Origin: Sedimenticola sp. | Lineage (GTDB): Bacteria > Pseudomonadota > Gammaproteobacteria > Chromatiales > Chromatiaceae | NCBI GenBank assembly: GCA_027041035.1 | Contig: JALULB010000015.1 | Coordinates: 1 to 9,666 of the forward strand | DNA length: 9,666 bases | Reading direction: 5' to 3' | In this document: in pieces, positions 6,919 through 9,666 of the stretch | Position numbering within the stretch: position 1 is the first letter of the stretch | Layout of the letters: each line of letters opens with the position of its first letter | Notes under the pieces: model-generated | What the model was told of the DNA's origin: nothing | The model's input: only the letters and a program-made list of their open reading frames with translations | Database searches by the model: none | Position numbers and translations under genes: made by a program

Positions 6919-7906
6919 TTTGTTACCGGTGCACATCGGCACGGGCGCGGTGATCATCGGAAGAAACGAAGGCGAACGATTGCGCGCCTGCCTGAAGTCG
7001 GTAACACGTGAGCTGAAGCATGTCGTCTACGTGGATTCAGGTTCTACCGATAACAGCATCGATATTGCCATCGAAGCCGAGGTCGAGGTCATTCATCTGG
7101 ATTTGTCCATACCATTCACCGCCGCGAGAGCACGTAATCGTGGATTCTCGAGGCTGAATGAAGCCATGCCGGATGTGGAATTCGTCCAGTTTATCGACGC
7201 TGACTGTGAACTCCTTCCTGACTGGCTGACAACCGCGGTAGCTTTTCTGAAGCACAACGATGGCGTTGGCGTTGTTTGTGGCAGAAGGCGAGAACGCTAT
7301 CCGGAAGCTACCCTGTATAATTGGCTTTGCGATATCGAATGGAATACGCCCATCGGCGAAGCCAAGGCTTGCGGTGGGGACGCACTCATACGTAAAACCG
7401 CGTTCATCGAGTCCGGCGGTTTCCGTGACGGGTTGATCGCTGGCGAAGAGCCGGAATTGTGCCTGCGCCTACGCCGGAAACGTTGGCGTATATGGCGGCT
7501 GGATCATGAGATGACGCTACACGATGCCCGGATAACACATTTTAGCCAGTGGTGGAGACGTTCCATGCGCGCCGGCCATGCCTTTGCCGAGGGCGCATGG
7601 ATCCATGCCGCAAGCGACGAAAGACATTGGGCGAGGGAAACCTTGCGCGCAACCATTTGGGGCATGGGCATCCCCGTCTTCGGACTCACCCTCGGGTTCG
7701 CGGAGCCACGCTTTTTCCTTATTTTTCTACTCTACCCGGCACAGTTGATACGGCTCATGATTCGAGATAAACAAATGTCGATGCGGCAGCGATTTTGGCA
7801 TGCCTTCTTTTTACTACTGGGTAAATTCGCGGAAGCCGCGGGGATACTCAAATTTATACTTGGTAGATTGTTGGGTAAATCCAGCAGGATAATCGAATAC
7901 AAATAG
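6911..7906 (+). CDS. Glycosyltransferase family 2 with hydrophobic C-terminal segment
   Basis: The product has 331 residues. The GT-A core shows AVIIGRNEGERLRACLKS (13-30), YVDSGSTDNS (40-49) for the nucleotide, FTAARARNRG (69-78), and the DxD metal site DAD at 96-98 within QFIDADCELLPDW. GGDALIRKTAFIESGGF and AGEEPELCLRLRRKRW supply the acceptor-binding loop and the acidic residues used in catalysis. After the core, RAGHAFAEGAW and two or so hydrophobic stretches (about 250-275, and again near 300-320) suggest membrane association, as in other exopolysaccharide GT2 enzymes. ATG 6911 overlaps the stop region of the sulfotransferase by eight bases, indicating coupling. Base composition rises from about here onward. 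Donor and acceptor are not determinable from sequence. Confidence 0.9.
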   Translation: MTDLLPVHIGTGAVIIGRNEGERLRACLKSVTRELKHVVYVDSGSTDNSIDIAIEAEVEVIHLDLSIPFTAARARNRGFSRLNEAMPDVEFVQFIDADCELLPDWLTTAVAFLKHNDGVGVVCGRRRERYPEATLYNWLCDIEWNTPIGEAKACGGDALIRKTAFIESGGFRDGLIAGEEPELCLRLRRKRWRIWRLDHEMTLHDARITHFSQWWRRSMRAGHAFAEGAWIHAASDERHWARETLRATIWGMGIPVFGLTLGFAEPRFFLIFLLYPAQLIRLMIRDKQMSMRQRFWHAFFLLLGKFAEAAGILKFILGRLLGKSSRIIEYK

Positions 7907-7962
7907 CCGCGCACATGCGGTAGAAACCCACCTATCATGACGGATGTCGGACGATCCAATAA

Positions 7963-9180
7963 ATGCCAACCATCGCCTACCTTGTAAATCAATACCCTAA
8001 GGTCAGCCACAGCTTTATTCGGCGTGAAATCTCCGCGTTGGAAGAGAAGGATATCCAGATCAAAAGATTCTCGCTCCGCTCAAGTCCGGAAGCGCTTGTG
8101 GACCCGGACGACCAAATCGAATCCCGGAAGACATTTTATATCCTGAACACGTCCTTGCCAGCCCACGCGAGATCGATCCTCAAGCTGTTGCTGGCCAGGC
8201 CGACACGATTTCTTCGCGCCCTCGGACAGTGTCTCGCCATGGGCTATCGATCCAATCGAGGCTTGATCCGCCATTGTTTCTACTTTGTCGAAGCTTGCAC
8301 GCTCGCCGAACAATTGCGCAAACAGGGTATATCCCACGTCCATGCCCATTTCGGCACAAACTCCACGGCTGTCGCGGCACTGGCCCATCACCTCGGTGGC
8401 ACCACCTACAGCTTTACCATCCACGGGCCGGAGGAATTCGACAAGCCCGAGTGTCTGGCCATCGCGCGGAAGGTGCGCTACGCAGCCTTCGTCGTAACCG
8501 TCAGCTCCTTTGGACGCAGTCAGGTCTATCGGTGGATTCCATGCGACACCTGGCCCAAGGTCAAAGTGGTTCATTGTGGTTTCGAACCCGCTTACCGCAA
8601 TGGCGCGACGCCCTCCCAGGATGCCAGGCGGCTGGTCTGCGTCGGCCGTTTATGCGAACAGAAAGGACAACTGCTGCTCGTTCAAGCCGTCGCGAAGCTC
8701 ACGGAAGAACGGATGGATTTCAAGCTGATACTGGCCGGCGACGGCCCGCATCGCGCTGAAATCGAGAAGCTTATCGACCAGCACAGGCTCCGCGAATACG
8801 TTGAAATCACCGGCTGGATCAGCAGCCGGCAGGTTCGCGACGAGCTACTCGCCGCCCGCGCCCTCGTCCTGCCGAGCTTCGCCGAAGGCCTGCCGGTCGT
8901 CATCATGGAAGCCATGGCGCTGCGGCGACCCGTGCTCTCGACCTACGTCGCCGGTATCCCCGAACTCGTGATTCCCGGAGAGAACGGCTGGCTGATTCCG
9001 GCGGGTTCCATCGATCTGCTCGTGGAGGGGATGAAAGAGGTACTGGACGCGCCGGCAGACGTGCTCCGGGAGCTCGGCGAGCATGCGCAACAGCGCGTAT
9101 TCGCAAGACATGATATCCACGCGGAAGCCGACAAACTGAAACGCCACTTCCTGGCCTGCGCCGGCACTCCCCGATGCTGA
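7963..9180 (+). CDS. Glycosyltransferase family 4, WcaL-like exopolysaccharide enzyme
   Basis: This 405-residue GT-B retaining glycosyltransferase resembles the WcaL (colanic acid) and related exopolysaccharide enzymes. The N-terminal domain opens with IAYLVNQYPKVSHSFIRREI, the typical start of this group, and has HVHAHFGTN (125-133) and FTIHGPEEF, loops that face the acceptor. The C-terminal donor domain has LVCVGRLCEQKGQ, LILAGDGP, and the nucleotide-sugar motif PSFAEGLPVVIMEAMA, with Glu308 and Glu316 forming the E-x7-E pair. ATG 7963 is preceded directly by an in-frame TAA, so no longer start is possible; no strong ribosome binding site is visible. It follows a 56-base gap, the second largest in the cluster, and its end overlaps the next gene by seven bases. 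It is markedly GC-rich compared with the genes at 937-6700. The transferred sugar is unknown. Confidence 0.92.
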   Translation: MPTIAYLVNQYPKVSHSFIRREISALEEKDIQIKRFSLRSSPEALVDPDDQIESRKTFYILNTSLPAHARSILKLLLARPTRFLRALGQCLAMGYRSNRGLIRHCFYFVEACTLAEQLRKQGISHVHAHFGTNSTAVAALAHHLGGTTYSFTIHGPEEFDKPECLAIARKVRYAAFVVTVSSFGRSQVYRWIPCDTWPKVKVVHCGFEPAYRNGATPSQDARRLVCVGRLCEQKGQLLLVQAVAKLTEERMDFKLILAGDGPHRAEIEKLIDQHRLREYVEITGWISSRQVRDELLAARALVLPSFAEGLPVVIMEAMALRRPVLSTYVAGIPELVIPGENGWLIPAGSIDLLVEGMKEVLDAPADVLRELGEHAQQRVFARHDIHAEADKLKRHFLACAGTPRC

Positions 9181-9666
9181 CGATGCTACTCCTCATCATT
9201 GCCTTGCCCGTTGTACTGGCGGTTGGCGTGTTCTCGCTGGAAGTGGTCGGCGCGCTGGTCTCGCTCTCCGGACCTCGTCGGGCCGACGATACGCCCCCCG
9301 CCACCCAGGCCAATATCGCCGTGCTGGTTCCGGCGCATGACGAGTCGCAAGGCATAGCCACCACGCTGAAGCACATCCACCGCCAGTTGAAAGCAGCAGA
9401 CCGCTTGCTGGTCGTCGCCGACAACTGTAGCGACGATACCGCCGCGATCGCGGCCGCGAACCATGCCGAGGTCATCGAACGCAACGACACCCGACATCGG
9501 GGAAAAGGCTATGCGCTCGACCATGGCATCCAGTGGTTGCGCCAAGCCCCGCCGGATATCGTGATTGTCGTGGACGCCGACTGCACCGTGCAAGCTGGCG
9601 CGATCCAACGCCTTGCGGCGACCGCTTGCACGCGCAACGCGCCGGCCCAGGCGCTCTATCTGCTGA
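9174..9666 (+). CDS. Membrane-anchored glycosyltransferase family 2 (partial, runs off right edge)
   Basis: The 164 visible codons have no stop and continue past the window. Residues 1-31 form a hydrophobic N-terminal membrane segment (MLTMLLLIIALPVVLAVGVF and on). A GT-A core follows: VLVPAHDES (50-58), VVADNCSDDT (80-89) as the nucleotide-binding Asp motif, RHRGKGYALDHGI (107-119), and the DxD metal site DAD (134-136) within VIVVDADCTV. The arrangement resembles the membrane-bound, cellulose-synthase-like and EPS GT2 enzymes, which act at the inner face of the cytoplasmic membrane and usually have further C-terminal membrane helices. ATG 9174 overlaps the end of the GT4 gene by seven bases; an in-frame ATG at 9183 is the alternative. 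Whether it is a chain-elongating or chain-initiating enzyme cannot be told from this fragment. Confidence 0.87.
   Translation, partial: MLTMLLLIIALPVVLAVGVFSLEVVGALVSLSGPRRADDTPPATQANIAVLVPAHDESQGIATTLKHIHRQLKAADRLLVVADNCSDDTAAIAAANHAEVIERNDTRHRGKGYALDHGIQWLRQAPPDIVIVVDADCTVQAGAIQRLAATACTRNAPAQALYLL

Noticed and set aside
7907..7920. Short hairpin CCGC/GCGG after the GT2 gene as a terminator
   Set aside because: The stem is only four pairs and no T-run follows; genes continue on the same strand.
7937..7987. A 16-codon open frame (ATG 7937) just before the GT4 gene as a leader peptide
   Set aside because: There is no clear ribosome binding site, no regulatory codon run, and no attenuator-like hairpins after it.
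8903..9608. Long minus-strand open frames opposite the GT4 and last GT2 genes
   Set aside because: They are typical of GC-rich coding DNA read in reverse; the + strand proteins have complete, well-placed glycosyltransferase motifs.

Overview
The window is the inside of a surface- or exo-polysaccharide biosynthesis locus, most likely from a Gram-negative proteobacterium; the species cannot be named from sequence alone. Nine complete genes and one gene cut by the right edge all lie on the + strand, closely spaced or overlapping as in an operon. All those recognisable are sugar-modifying enzymes or glycosyltransferases. No RNA genes or CRISPR arrays were seen.

Left edge (1-374): no gene. Positions 71-238 form a small non-coding element with near-perfect 22-bp terminal inverted repeats (MITE-like). 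Positions 1-74 look like the end of a second, related element whose terminus meets the first at a shared CTAG. The 136 bases that follow lead into the first gene, which uses a TTG start behind a clear Shine-Dalgarno sequence. No convincing promoter was found.

Sugar-building block (375-2888): a NeuD/PglD-like left-handed beta-helix acyltransferase, a WbqC-family protein, and a WecE-type PLP aminotransferase. Together they suggest synthesis of an N-acylated 4-amino-4,6-dideoxyhexose, of the dTDP-Fuc4N type.

Assembly and sulfation block (2888-7906): an unrecognised 399-residue protein with faint GT-B glycosyltransferase features, a sulfotransferase, a GT2 glycosyltransferase, a second and different sulfotransferase, and another GT2 with a hydrophobic C-terminal part. 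Two sulfotransferases interleaved with glycosyltransferases point to a sulfated polysaccharide or glycolipid.

Right part (7963-9666): a GT4 glycosyltransferase of the WcaL-like exopolysaccharide type, overlapping the start of a membrane-anchored GT2 that runs off the window. Base composition rises clearly here (26/60 G+C at 1081-1140 against 42/60 at 8881-8940, counted by hand), so the middle genes may have been acquired separately from a GC-richer backbone. Genes for making the nucleotide sugars, for export and polymerisation, and for PAPS supply are not in the window.
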